Assembly (NCBI GenBank): GCA_002319815.1
Contig: DCFR01000041.1
Location: forward strand, 1-20,365
Direction: 5' to 3'
From: Megamonas sp. UBA1799
GTDB lineage: Bacteria; Bacillota; Negativicutes; Selenomonadales; Selenomonadaceae
DNA length: 20,365 bases
Of this stretch, positions 14,712 to 20,365 are shown one piece after another. The translations under genes were made by a program, and so were the position numbers. The notes under the pieces are model-generated. The model did not search any database. It saw only the letters and a list, made by a program, of their open reading frames with translations, and was not told the origin of the DNA. How positions within the stretch are numbered: position 1 is the stretch's first letter; each line of letters begins with the position of its first letter.

Positions 14712-15269
14712 ATGGCAGAAAAAATTCGGATTACGACACCTTTTACAGAAGAAGCTTCACGGAAACTCAAGGCTGGCGACAGCGTACTGATTACCGGTAC
14801 GATTTATAGCGCTCGCGACGCGGCGCACAAAGTCATGACGGAGGCTTTGGCACGGGGAGAAAAGCTGCCGATTGATTGGAACAATCAAATGGTTTATTAT
14901 TTGGGGCCAACTCCGGCAAAACCGGGCGATCCGATTGGTTCCTGCGGACCGACAACTTCGGGCCGTATGGATGCTTATACGCCGACTATGCTGGCACAGG
15001 GCATTAAAGGAATGATCGGCAAGGGATCACGTAAACCGGAAGTCGTTGAGGCCATGAAGAAGTATGGCGTCACGTACTTTGCTGCCGTTGGCGGCGCAGC
15101 GGCACTGATTGCAAAATCTGTGAAAAAATACGAAGTCATTGCGTATCCGGAACTGGGACCGGAAGCATTGGCAGCGTTGACCGTCGTCGATTTTCCGGCC
15201 ATTGTGGTGATTGATTCTGAGGGAAATAATTTTTATGAGATAGGGCAGAAGCCTTATCGCCGCTTATAA
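14712..15269 (+). CDS. Class I fumarate hydratase, beta subunit
   Basis: 185 residues. It supplies the C-terminal domain of class I fumarase, which in FumA/FumB of E. coli is fused to the alpha part. Seen: ITTPFTEEASRKLKAGDSVLITGTIYSARDAAH at the N-terminal third (key piece GTIYSARDAAH), YYLGPTPAKPGDPIGSCGPTTSGRMD (GPTTSGRMD is the family signature), GKGSRKPEV, and YFAAVGGAAALIAKSV. GGGAGAG sits just upstream of ATG 14712. It pairs with the alpha subunit to form the enzyme and acts in the cytoplasm. Confidence 0.93.
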   Translation: MAEKIRITTPFTEEASRKLKAGDSVLITGTIYSARDAAHKVMTEALARGEKLPIDWNNQMVYYLGPTPAKPGDPIGSCGPTTSGRMDAYTPTMLAQGIKGMIGKGSRKPEVVEAMKKYGVTYFAAVGGAAALIAKSVKKYEVIAYPELGPEALAALTVVDFPAIVVIDSEGNNFYEIGQKPYRRL

Positions 15270-15305
15270 TACTGTTTTGATAAGGAAGAAATTAGGAGGC
15301 TTAGC

Positions 15306-15923
15306 ATGTTTAATGTGACATTTTATTTGCGCCGTCTGCATTCGCTTTGCGGATTGCTGGCGGTGGGCGGATTCCTGCTCGAGCATATTTTTACGAATGC
15401 GAAAGTGCTTGGCGGCCCTGCTCTGTTCAATAAAGCTGTGGATGAACTCGCGGCCATTCCGCCGGAAATTATGCTGCCGTTGGAAATCGTTGCGGTGGCG
15501 GCGCCGTTCCTGTTTCATGGCGTATATGGCATTTACATTGCGCTGCAGGCGCGTAATAATCCGGAGAACTACTGCTATGTGAAAAACTGGCAGTTTTCTT
15601 TGCAGCGTTGGACCGCATGGTATCTTTTACTCTTTTTGATCTGGCATGTGTTTTATTTGCGCATTCTGGTCAAGGGCGGCGGTACGCATATTTCTTATCA
15701 GCTGCTGCTGAGCTATTTTTCTAATCCGGTTTTCTGGGTGCTTTATCTGCTCGGTATGTGCGCGGCGATTTTCCATTTCTGTAACGGTATTTCAACGTTT
15801 TGCATGACCTGGGGCATAGCTAAGGGCCCTCGTATTCAGATGGTTATCAATGCGGGTTGTATAGCTTTGTGCGCTGTATTGTGTTTGGTTACGCTTGCCT
15901 TTATGGCCAGCTATCTTTTGTAA
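15306..15923 (+). CDS. sdhC: Succinate dehydrogenase/fumarate reductase cytochrome b subunit (SdhC type)
   Basis: 205 residues with five membrane helices, the B. subtilis-type (type B) diheme cytochrome b558. It anchors the A and B subunits to the membrane and exchanges electrons with menaquinone through two b hemes. Candidate axial histidines are H27, H71, H114 and H157, spaced like the four in the B. subtilis protein; H12 is also conserved. ATG 15306 has AGGAGG just upstream. Only one membrane subunit is encoded, as expected for type B. The direction in vivo (fumarate reduction or succinate oxidation) cannot be read from sequence; an anaerobic host would favour fumarate reduction. Confidence 0.93.
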   Translation: MFNVTFYLRRLHSLCGLLAVGGFLLEHIFTNAKVLGGPALFNKAVDELAAIPPEIMLPLEIVAVAAPFLFHGVYGIYIALQARNNPENYCYVKNWQFSLQRWTAWYLLLFLIWHVFYLRILVKGGGTHISYQLLLSYFSNPVFWVLYLLGMCAAIFHFCNGISTFCMTWGIAKGPRIQMVINAGCIALCAVLCLVTLAFMASYLL

Positions 15924-15938
15924 AAGGAGAGATCTTAC

Positions 15939-17693
15939 GTGGCGAAGAGTAAAATTGTAGTAGTCGGTGGCGGTTTGTCCGGTTTGATGGCTACCCTGAA
16001 GATCTGCGAAGCCGGTGGCGAAGTAGACCTCTTCTCGTATTGTCCGGTCAAACGTTCCCATTCTTTGTGTGCCCAGGGCGGCATTAATGCCTGCATGGAT
16101 ACCAAGGGGGAGCACGATTCTATTTATGAACATTTTGATGATACAGTATATGGCGGTGATTTCCTTGCGGACCAGACGGCGGTCAAGGGAATGTGCGAGG
16201 CCGCGCCGAAACTGATCCGTATGTTTGACCGCATGGGCGTGCCGTTTACGCGTACGGCTGAAGGCGTGCTGGATTTGCGTAATTTTGGCGGCCAGAAAAA
16301 TAAACGAACCGTTTTTGCCGGCTCAACAACGGGCCAGCAGCTTCTTTATGCGCTGGATGAACAGGTGCGTAAATGGGAAGTCAAGGGCGGGGTTACAAAA
16401 TATGAGTTTTGGGAATTCATCAAGGTTATCAAGAATAAAGAGGGCGTTTGCCGTGGTATTGTTGCCCAAAATATGAATTCGATGGAAATTAAGGCGTTTA
16501 GAGCCGACACGGTCATTCTGGCAACGGGCGGGCCGGGGCAGGTATTTGGCCGCTGCACGGCGTCGACGATCTGCAATGGGTCGGCGGTATCAGCTGTGTA
16601 TCAGCAGGGCGCGCACATTGCCAATCCGGAGTTTATTCAGATTCATCCGACGGCAATTCCGGGATCTGATAAAAATCGGCTGATGTCGGAGGCCTGCCGC
16701 GGCGAAGGCGGCCGTATCTGGGTCTATAAGGACGGAAAGCCTTGGTATTTCCTCGAGGAAATGTTTCCGGCATATGGCAATCTGGTGCCGCGCGATGTGG
16801 CTTCGCGCGCCATTTATGATGTCTGTGTCAACCAGCATCTCGGTATCAACGGCGAGAATCGTGTGTACCTTGATTTGTCGCATATTCCGGCGGAATATTT
16901 GGAGCGCAAGCTGGGTGGCATTTTGGAGATGTATTCGGAATTTATGGGAGCGGATCCGCGTAAGGTTCCTATGGAAATTTATCCTTCCGTCCATTATTCC
17001 ATGGGCGGTATCTGGGTAGACCGCAAACATAACACGAATGTTCCGGGGCTGATGGCTTCCGGCGAATGCGACTATCAGTATCATGGAGCCAATCGTCTGG
17101 GCGCCAACTCACTTTTATCCGCAGCTTATTCCGGAACTATTTCGGGGCCGGAGGCCATGCACTGGGCCAAAGAAGGCGAAAAGGGGTCTGCGCTTACGGA
17201 TGCCGAACTTGAGGCTGCTCGGCAGGAATGCGTCAATGATTTTGAGAACATCCTGACAATGCACGGCGAGGAAAATGCGCATCGTCTGCATCATGAACTG
17301 GGCGATCTCATGAATCAATATGTTACCATTGAACGGGTTAATAAGGATCTGGACTATTGTTTCGAAGAAGTCAAGAAGATTCTGGCGCGCTGGAATAATA
17401 TCGGCGTGACGGATCATAGCCATTGGGCAAATCAGGAAGCCATGTTCGTGCGTCAGCTTCGCAATATGATTCTCTATGCACTTGCCATCACGAAGGCTGC
17501 CCGTATGCGTGATGAGAGCCGTGGGGCGCATTTCAAACGCGAGTTCCCGACCCGGGATGATGAGCATTTTTTGAAGACGACGATTGTGGACTATGATCCG
17601 AAGACTGAGGAGCCGCAGATTACCTATATCGATTTTGACCATTCGCTCATCAAGCCGCGTCCTCGTAACTACGCTGTCGCGAAGAAAGAGTAA
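15939..17693 (+). CDS. sdhA: Succinate dehydrogenase/fumarate reductase flavoprotein subunit
   Basis: 584 residues from GTG 15939 (AAGGAGAG upstream). It holds the FAD and the succinate/fumarate active site. The Rossmann motif VVGGGLSGL is at residues 8-16, and H41 in RSHSLCAQGG is the expected covalent FAD attachment. Active-site segments include QIHPTA, EACRGEGGRIW, the VPRDVASRAI arginine region, VHYSMGGIWVD, and the HGANRLGANSLLSA block. The protein has no signal peptide, so it faces the cytoplasm. It starts 15 nt after sdhC and ends 17 nt before the iron-sulfur subunit. Confidence 0.97.
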   Translation: MAKSKIVVVGGGLSGLMATLKICEAGGEVDLFSYCPVKRSHSLCAQGGINACMDTKGEHDSIYEHFDDTVYGGDFLADQTAVKGMCEAAPKLIRMFDRMGVPFTRTAEGVLDLRNFGGQKNKRTVFAGSTTGQQLLYALDEQVRKWEVKGGVTKYEFWEFIKVIKNKEGVCRGIVAQNMNSMEIKAFRADTVILATGGPGQVFGRCTASTICNGSAVSAVYQQGAHIANPEFIQIHPTAIPGSDKNRLMSEACRGEGGRIWVYKDGKPWYFLEEMFPAYGNLVPRDVASRAIYDVCVNQHLGINGENRVYLDLSHIPAEYLERKLGGILEMYSEFMGADPRKVPMEIYPSVHYSMGGIWVDRKHNTNVPGLMASGECDYQYHGANRLGANSLLSAAYSGTISGPEAMHWAKEGEKGSALTDAELEAARQECVNDFENILTMHGEENAHRLHHELGDLMNQYVTIERVNKDLDYCFEEVKKILARWNNIGVTDHSHWANQEAMFVRQLRNMILYALAITKAARMRDESRGAHFKREFPTRDDEHFLKTTIVDYDPKTEEPQITYIDFDHSLIKPRPRNYAVAKKE

Positions 17694-17710
17694 GAGGGAG
17701 GATGAATAGA

Positions 17711-18463
17711 ATGGCAGAACAAAAAACAGTTACTTTTATTATAGAACGTCAGGATGGGCCAAAAGAAAAACGTTACACACAGGAGTTTGATGTGCCGTAT
17801 CGGCCATCTCTGAATGTCGTTGCAGCGCTCATGGAGATTCAGAAAAATCCGGTTACCCGGGATGGCAAACGGGTGGCTCCGGTGGTTTGGGAATGCAACT
17901 GTCTTGAAAAAGTATGCGGTGCCTGCATGATGGTCATTAACGGCAAGGCACAGCAGGCTTGCTGCGCGCTGATTGACAATTTGAAGCAGCCAATTCATCT
18001 GGCCCCGGCGCGTACATTTCCGGTGATTCGTGATCTTTTGATCGATCGCTCGGTTATGTTTGAGAGTCTCAAACGTATTCAAGGCTGGGTTAATGTCGAT
18101 GGAACCTGGGACGTCAAGGATGCGCCGCGGCAGAATCCTTATACGGCGCAGACTGCTTATGAAATTTCTCACTGCATGACTTGTGGCTGCTGCCTGGAAG
18201 CTTGTCCAAATGTGGGGCCGCAGTCTGACTTTATGGGACCGGCGCCGATTGTGCAGGCCTATCTGTTCAATCTGCATCCGCTGGGAGAATATGATAAGCC
18301 GAAACGCTTGGAAACGCTTATGCAAAAGGGCGGCATCACCAGCTGCGGCAACAGTCAGAATTGTGTGCAGGTATGTCCGAAGAACATCAAACTGACGACT
18401 TATCTGGCACAGTTGAATCGTGATGTCAACAAGCAGGCGCTGAAAAATATTTTCAATCACTAA
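17711..18463 (+). CDS. sdhB: Succinate dehydrogenase/fumarate reductase iron-sulfur subunit
   Basis: 250 residues from ATG 17711. It passes electrons between the flavin and the hemes. [2Fe-2S] ligands: C64, C69, C72 and C84 in the CNCLEKVCGAC…ACC region. [4Fe-4S]: CMTCGCCLEACP. [3Fe-4S]: CGNSQNCVQVCPKNI. An in-frame ATG at 17702 directly abuts the RBS GAGGGAGG (17694-17701), whereas ATG 17711 is 9 nt away; the latter is chosen. It is the last gene of the operon, whose terminator lies about 155 nt downstream, leaving a long 3' untranslated region. Confidence 0.97.
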   Translation: MAEQKTVTFIIERQDGPKEKRYTQEFDVPYRPSLNVVAALMEIQKNPVTRDGKRVAPVVWECNCLEKVCGACMMVINGKAQQACCALIDNLKQPIHLAPARTFPVIRDLLIDRSVMFESLKRIQGWVNVDGTWDVKDAPRQNPYTAQTAYEISHCMTCGCCLEACPNVGPQSDFMGPAPIVQAYLFNLHPLGEYDKPKRLETLMQKGGITSCGNSQNCVQVCPKNIKLTTYLAQLNRDVNKQALKNIFNH

Positions 18464-18744
18464 GATGAGATTTCTCATGGGTATTTGGTAATTATATCAA
18501 GAATGCTATATGAAGCGCAGTTCTTGTTGGGTGACAAAGTTGATAACAAGGCTGCATGGAAAAACTCGTGTCGGCGGTTTATGGTTTAATGAATTTTCTC
18601 ATTGATTTTACTGAACAGCTGTTGCCAAAAGTGAATTTTTACTTTGGCAACAGTTTTTTTTTATGGCCTTGAGATGTACGCTGCTATTGCTATATAATTT
18701 ATCTTCTTTACATAAAAATGTAATTCACAAATATTTATATCGGC
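18464..18744 (+). other. Non-coding stretch after sdhB, with possible small-RNA promoter and operon terminator
   Basis: No credible gene. It contains a promoter-like TTGGTA (18485-18490), 16-nt spacer and TATATG (18507-18512) with a preceding TGC, then about 105 bp of unassigned sequence up to the terminator at 18619-18662. A 38-codon ORF (18556-18672) runs through the terminator and is not believed. Downstream of the terminator the sequence is AT-rich up to the riboswitch promoter. Confidence 0.45.
18619..18662 (+). terminator. Intrinsic terminator of the fumarase/fumarate reductase operon
   Basis: CTGTTGCCAAA (18619-18629) pairs perfectly with TTTGGCAACAG (18643-18653), followed by nine T residues. 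Confidence 0.92.
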
Positions 18745-18774
18745 TTGACATATAAGCTATTTTTATGTTACTAT
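18745..18774 (+). promoter_or_regulatory. Promoter of the cobalamin riboswitch transcript
   Basis: Consensus TTGACA (18745-18750), 18-nt spacer, TACTAT (18769-18774) with TG one base upstream (extended -10). The predicted start near 18781 is about 40 nt before the aptamer. Confidence 0.8.
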
Positions 18775-18821
18775 ACAAATCATTAAATACGGTTATTTAT
18801 ATAGTACAATTTCATATGAGA

Positions 18822-18976
18822 AAACAGGTGCCGTGAGGCTTAATAGGGAAGGCCGGTGAAATACCGGAGCGGTCCCGCCACTGTAACAGGGAATGAAGCT
18901 GCAGGTAATGTCACTGGGGGAAACCCAGGGAAGACGCAGCGGAGTTTTGATCTGAAGCCAGAAGAACTGCCTGTTT
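18822..18976 (+). promoter_or_regulatory. Cobalamin (B12) riboswitch aptamer
   Basis: Closing stem AAACAGG (18822-18828) with CCTGTTT (18970-18976). Inside are the conserved elements of the class: GGTGCC, TTAATAGGGAA, the hairpin CCGGTGAAATACCGG, GCGGTCCCGCCACTGTAA, the CTGGGGGAAACCCAGG hairpin, and the B12 box (GAAGCCAGAAGAACTGCC). The aptamer senses a corrinoid and shuts down the downstream gene when bound. A hairpin TGAAATG/CATTTCA (18991-19011) just after it is a candidate P13 for the kissing-loop switch. Confidence 0.95.
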
Positions 18977-19042
18977 GAACAATCACCGCGTGAAATGGAG
19001 GTGTCATTTCATTATACCTGCGAACGACAGGGAGGGGGTTAA

Positions 19043-19075
19043 ATGCAATTCAGAAATAGTTTTTTACTGCATTAA
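19043..19075 (+). CDS. Possible 10-residue leader peptide between riboswitch and terminator
   Basis: ATG 19043 is preceded at 4 nt by a very strong Shine-Dalgarno CAGGGAGGGGG (19028-19038). The ORF encodes MQFRNSFLLH and stops at TAA 19073-19075, two bases into the left arm of the first terminator (19074-19103). A ribosome ending there would cover the terminator stem. It may be a true leader peptide that couples translation to termination, or the SD may be a remnant of a former gene start. No amino-acid bias of the kind seen in biosynthetic attenuators is visible. Confidence 0.4.
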   Translation: MQFRNSFLLH

Positions 19076-19103
19076 CTTCTATCGGATGGGATAGAAGTTT
19101 TTT
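19074..19103 (+). terminator. First terminator of the riboswitch expression platform
   Basis: AACTTCTATC (19074-19083) pairs perfectly with GATAGAAGTT (19090-19099), with T residues to 19103. An upstream alternative pairing, GTTAAATGCA (19038-19047) with TGCATTAAC (19068-19076), overlaps its left arm and could act as an antiterminator. Confidence 0.85.
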
Positions 19104-19123
19104 CTGGCAATTGTTTTTACCGT

Positions 19124-19160
19124 GTCTTTATCTGTCTTTTTACAGGTAAAGACTTTTTTT
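19124..19160 (+). terminator. Second tandem terminator directly before the receptor gene
   Basis: GTCTTTATCTGT (19124-19135) pairs with ACAGGTAAAGAC (19142-19153), one G·U pair, 6-nt loop, then seven T (19154-19160). It ends only 31 nt before the receptor start, so the receptor mRNA must pass two terminators. Confidence 0.85.
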
Positions 19161-19191
19161 ATGAAAAAAAACAAGAGAGAAGGAACGAAGT

Positions 19192-20352
19192 TTGCCAAAC
19201 ACAGGGAAGAAACAAAAACGCCGTTATTTGACGTATTGTATAATGGCTTTAACAAGCGGGGGAATTATGCTTCATCCGGGGAGCGGATGGGCGGCGGTCG
19301 CTGCGAATGCAGCGCCAGCAGAAGCGGCTGCGGCCGTCAGTGATGATATGGCTACCTATACTTTGGAGGATGTCGTTGTTACGGCTACCCGGAATCAGGC
19401 TGATAGCCAAAAAGTGCCGGCAAGCGTGACGGTTATTACCGGCGAACAGTTAATCCGTCAAAATGCTGTTACCGTGACCGACGCTTTGCGAAATGTTGCC
19501 GGCATATTTGTCGATCGGGCCCGCGGGTTGGCCGATGTAGCGAATGGAATCAGCATGCGGGGCTTTGGCGAAAGTAATATTTTAGTGTTGTACGACGGTA
19601 TGCCAATGAATGCTGCGTATGATGGGAGCGTTGACTGGGCGTCGATTCCGGTAGCCAACGTGGAGCGTATTGAAATTGTGCGTGGCGCCGGTTCTTCGCT
19701 GTATGGCGGTCGCGCCGTAGGCGGCGTGATCAATATTATTAGTAAGCAGCCGGCAAAAAATCTTAAAGTGACAACCGGTCTCGTTTATGGAAGCAATGGA
19801 ACCTGGCGGAAAAACATTCTGGTTGGGGAACAGGCGTCAGAAAAATTTGGCTTTACGTTGGGATATGAGCAGGATCTGACAACGGGGTTTCAAAATAAAT
19901 TTGCCAGCTCGACAGGTAATGGCAGCGCACACGCCGTAGGACCGGTGGGGACCGGCGTTGTGACGAGTCGGACTGTGGATGGCCGGCCGCGCTATATCAT
20001 TGGCACGCCTGGTAATAGCGGCGGGCGCAATAATACCTATACCGCAAAAATGAAATATGATTTTGATTCAACAAAGTCGTTGACCTATAGTTACACGCAT
20101 GATGAGTTTCGCTACTGGAGTGATTCTCCTCAGACTTATATTCATGACGCCGCCGGCAATGCGCTTTTTACCGGCAGTGTGAAACTGCCCAATGGACGGT
20201 ATTACAATTTTGACGAAAGCGCTTTTACAGATTATTATGGCCGCCGAGATACCGATGTGCATTCCTTGCGTTATGCCGATACAACCAATAAAGTGATTTT
20301 TACGTTGGGAGTTTCCGATATTAAGGATGCCGGTTATGCACGAGGCTGCTGA
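19192..20352 (+). pseudogene. BtuB-like TonB-dependent outer-membrane receptor, cut short near the window end
   Basis: 386 codons from TTG 19192 (RBS GAAGGA 19179-19184, 7-nt spacing). A signal peptide is visible: KKQKRR, a hydrophobic core, and a cut near GWA (residue 34 or so). Next come a TonB-box-like segment (YTLEDVVVTATR), a full plug domain (about 60-165: VPASVTVITGEQL, ISMRGFGESNILVLYDGMP, IEIVRGAGSSLYGG, GGVINIISK) and the first beta-strands of the barrel. Receptors of this kind need about 600 residues, so roughly the last 200 or more are missing: the frame stops at TGA 20350-20352 in a sequence unlike the gene. The cobalamin riboswitch upstream points to a corrinoid substrate. ATG 19243 (in frame) would lose the charged part of the signal peptide and is rejected. 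If the break is a contig-end artefact, the gene may be intact in the cell. Confidence 0.85.
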
Positions 20353-20365
20353 AAAAGCAGTTCAA
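20341..20365. other. Possible mobile-element end or repeat at the window edge
   Basis: The last 25 bases contain the hairpin CTGCT-GAAAA-AGCAG (20346-20360) and the string GAGGCTGCTGAAAAAGCAG, which looks like a transposon terminal repeat and unlike receptor coding sequence. No family can be assigned from this much. Confidence 0.3.

Noticed and set aside
18485..18500. FNR-like half sites TTGGT…ATCAA
   Set aside because: Spacing is 6 rather than 4 and one arm deviates; it lies downstream of the operon it would regulate.
18556..18672. 38-codon ORF (MEKLVSAVYGL…) after sdhB
   Set aside because: Weak RBS, and the ORF runs straight through the strong terminator stem and U-tract.
19122..19343. 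73-codon ORF overlapping the receptor start, including ATG 19161 right after the second terminator
   Set aside because: Its first codons lie in the terminator stem, ATG 19161 has only T residues upstream and no SD, and the rest is the receptor gene read out of frame.
1..20365. CRISPR arrays, tRNA or rRNA genes, prophage or toxin-antitoxin modules
   Set aside because: No regularly spaced repeats of suitable length, no tRNA-like cloverleaf signature and no such proteins were noticed on either strand; a tRNAscan/CRISPR search was not possible here.

Overview
The window reads as a chromosomal segment of a diderm Firmicute, most likely a member of the Negativicutes (Selenomonas/Sporomusa-type anaerobes). 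The basis is the combination of a classic Firmicutes gene order (ctsR-mcsA-mcsB-clpC-radA ... yacL-like-ispD-ispF), strong GGAGG-type ribosome binding sites with many GTG/TTG starts, a Bacillus-type five-helix diheme succinate/fumarate oxidoreductase, and an outer-membrane TonB-dependent receptor, which monoderm Firmicutes lack. The genus assignment is inference; no rRNA or tRNA lies in the window.

Layout. 1-5710: end of the CtsR heat-shock operon (ctsR 3' end, mcsA, mcsB, clpC), an unannotated 48-codon ORF wedged between clpC and radA, then radA. 5706-5765 is a 60-bp perfect palindrome serving as a terminator for both radA and the convergent thiT. 5779-7799: a block that interrupts the usual radA-disA-yacL order: thiT (minus strand), a divergently transcribed thioredoxin-like secreted protein, and a CarD/CdnL-type RNA polymerase-binding regulator behind tandem promoters. 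disA, which usually sits after radA, is absent here. 7886-10419: PIN-TRAM membrane protein, ispD and ispF (MEP isoprenoid pathway). 10490-12116: a hot-dog thioesterase, an unknown membrane-anchored protein and a CofE-like ligase-domain protein, closed by a terminator. 12226-13729: rph and rdgB. 13845-18463: a compact five-gene operon for class I two-subunit fumarase and succinate dehydrogenase/fumarate reductase CAB, the malate-fumarate-succinate segment of anaerobic propionate/succinate metabolism. 18464-19191: a long non-coding stretch with the operon terminator, a promoter, a cobalamin riboswitch, a possible 10-codon leader ORF and two tandem intrinsic terminators. 19192-20352: a BtuB-like TonB-dependent receptor that is cut short just before the window end.

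How the parts work together. McsA/McsB/ClpC form the arginine-phosphorylation-dependent protein quality system repressed by CtsR. The fum-frd operon turns malate into fumarate and succinate. The corrinoid receptor behind the B12 riboswitch would supply the cofactor for methylmalonyl-CoA mutase, the usual next step toward propionate; that link is inference. The most interesting unexplained items are the 48-codon ORF between clpC and radA, the leader-ORF/double-terminator arrangement after the riboswitch, the CofE-like trio, and the abrupt end of the receptor gene.
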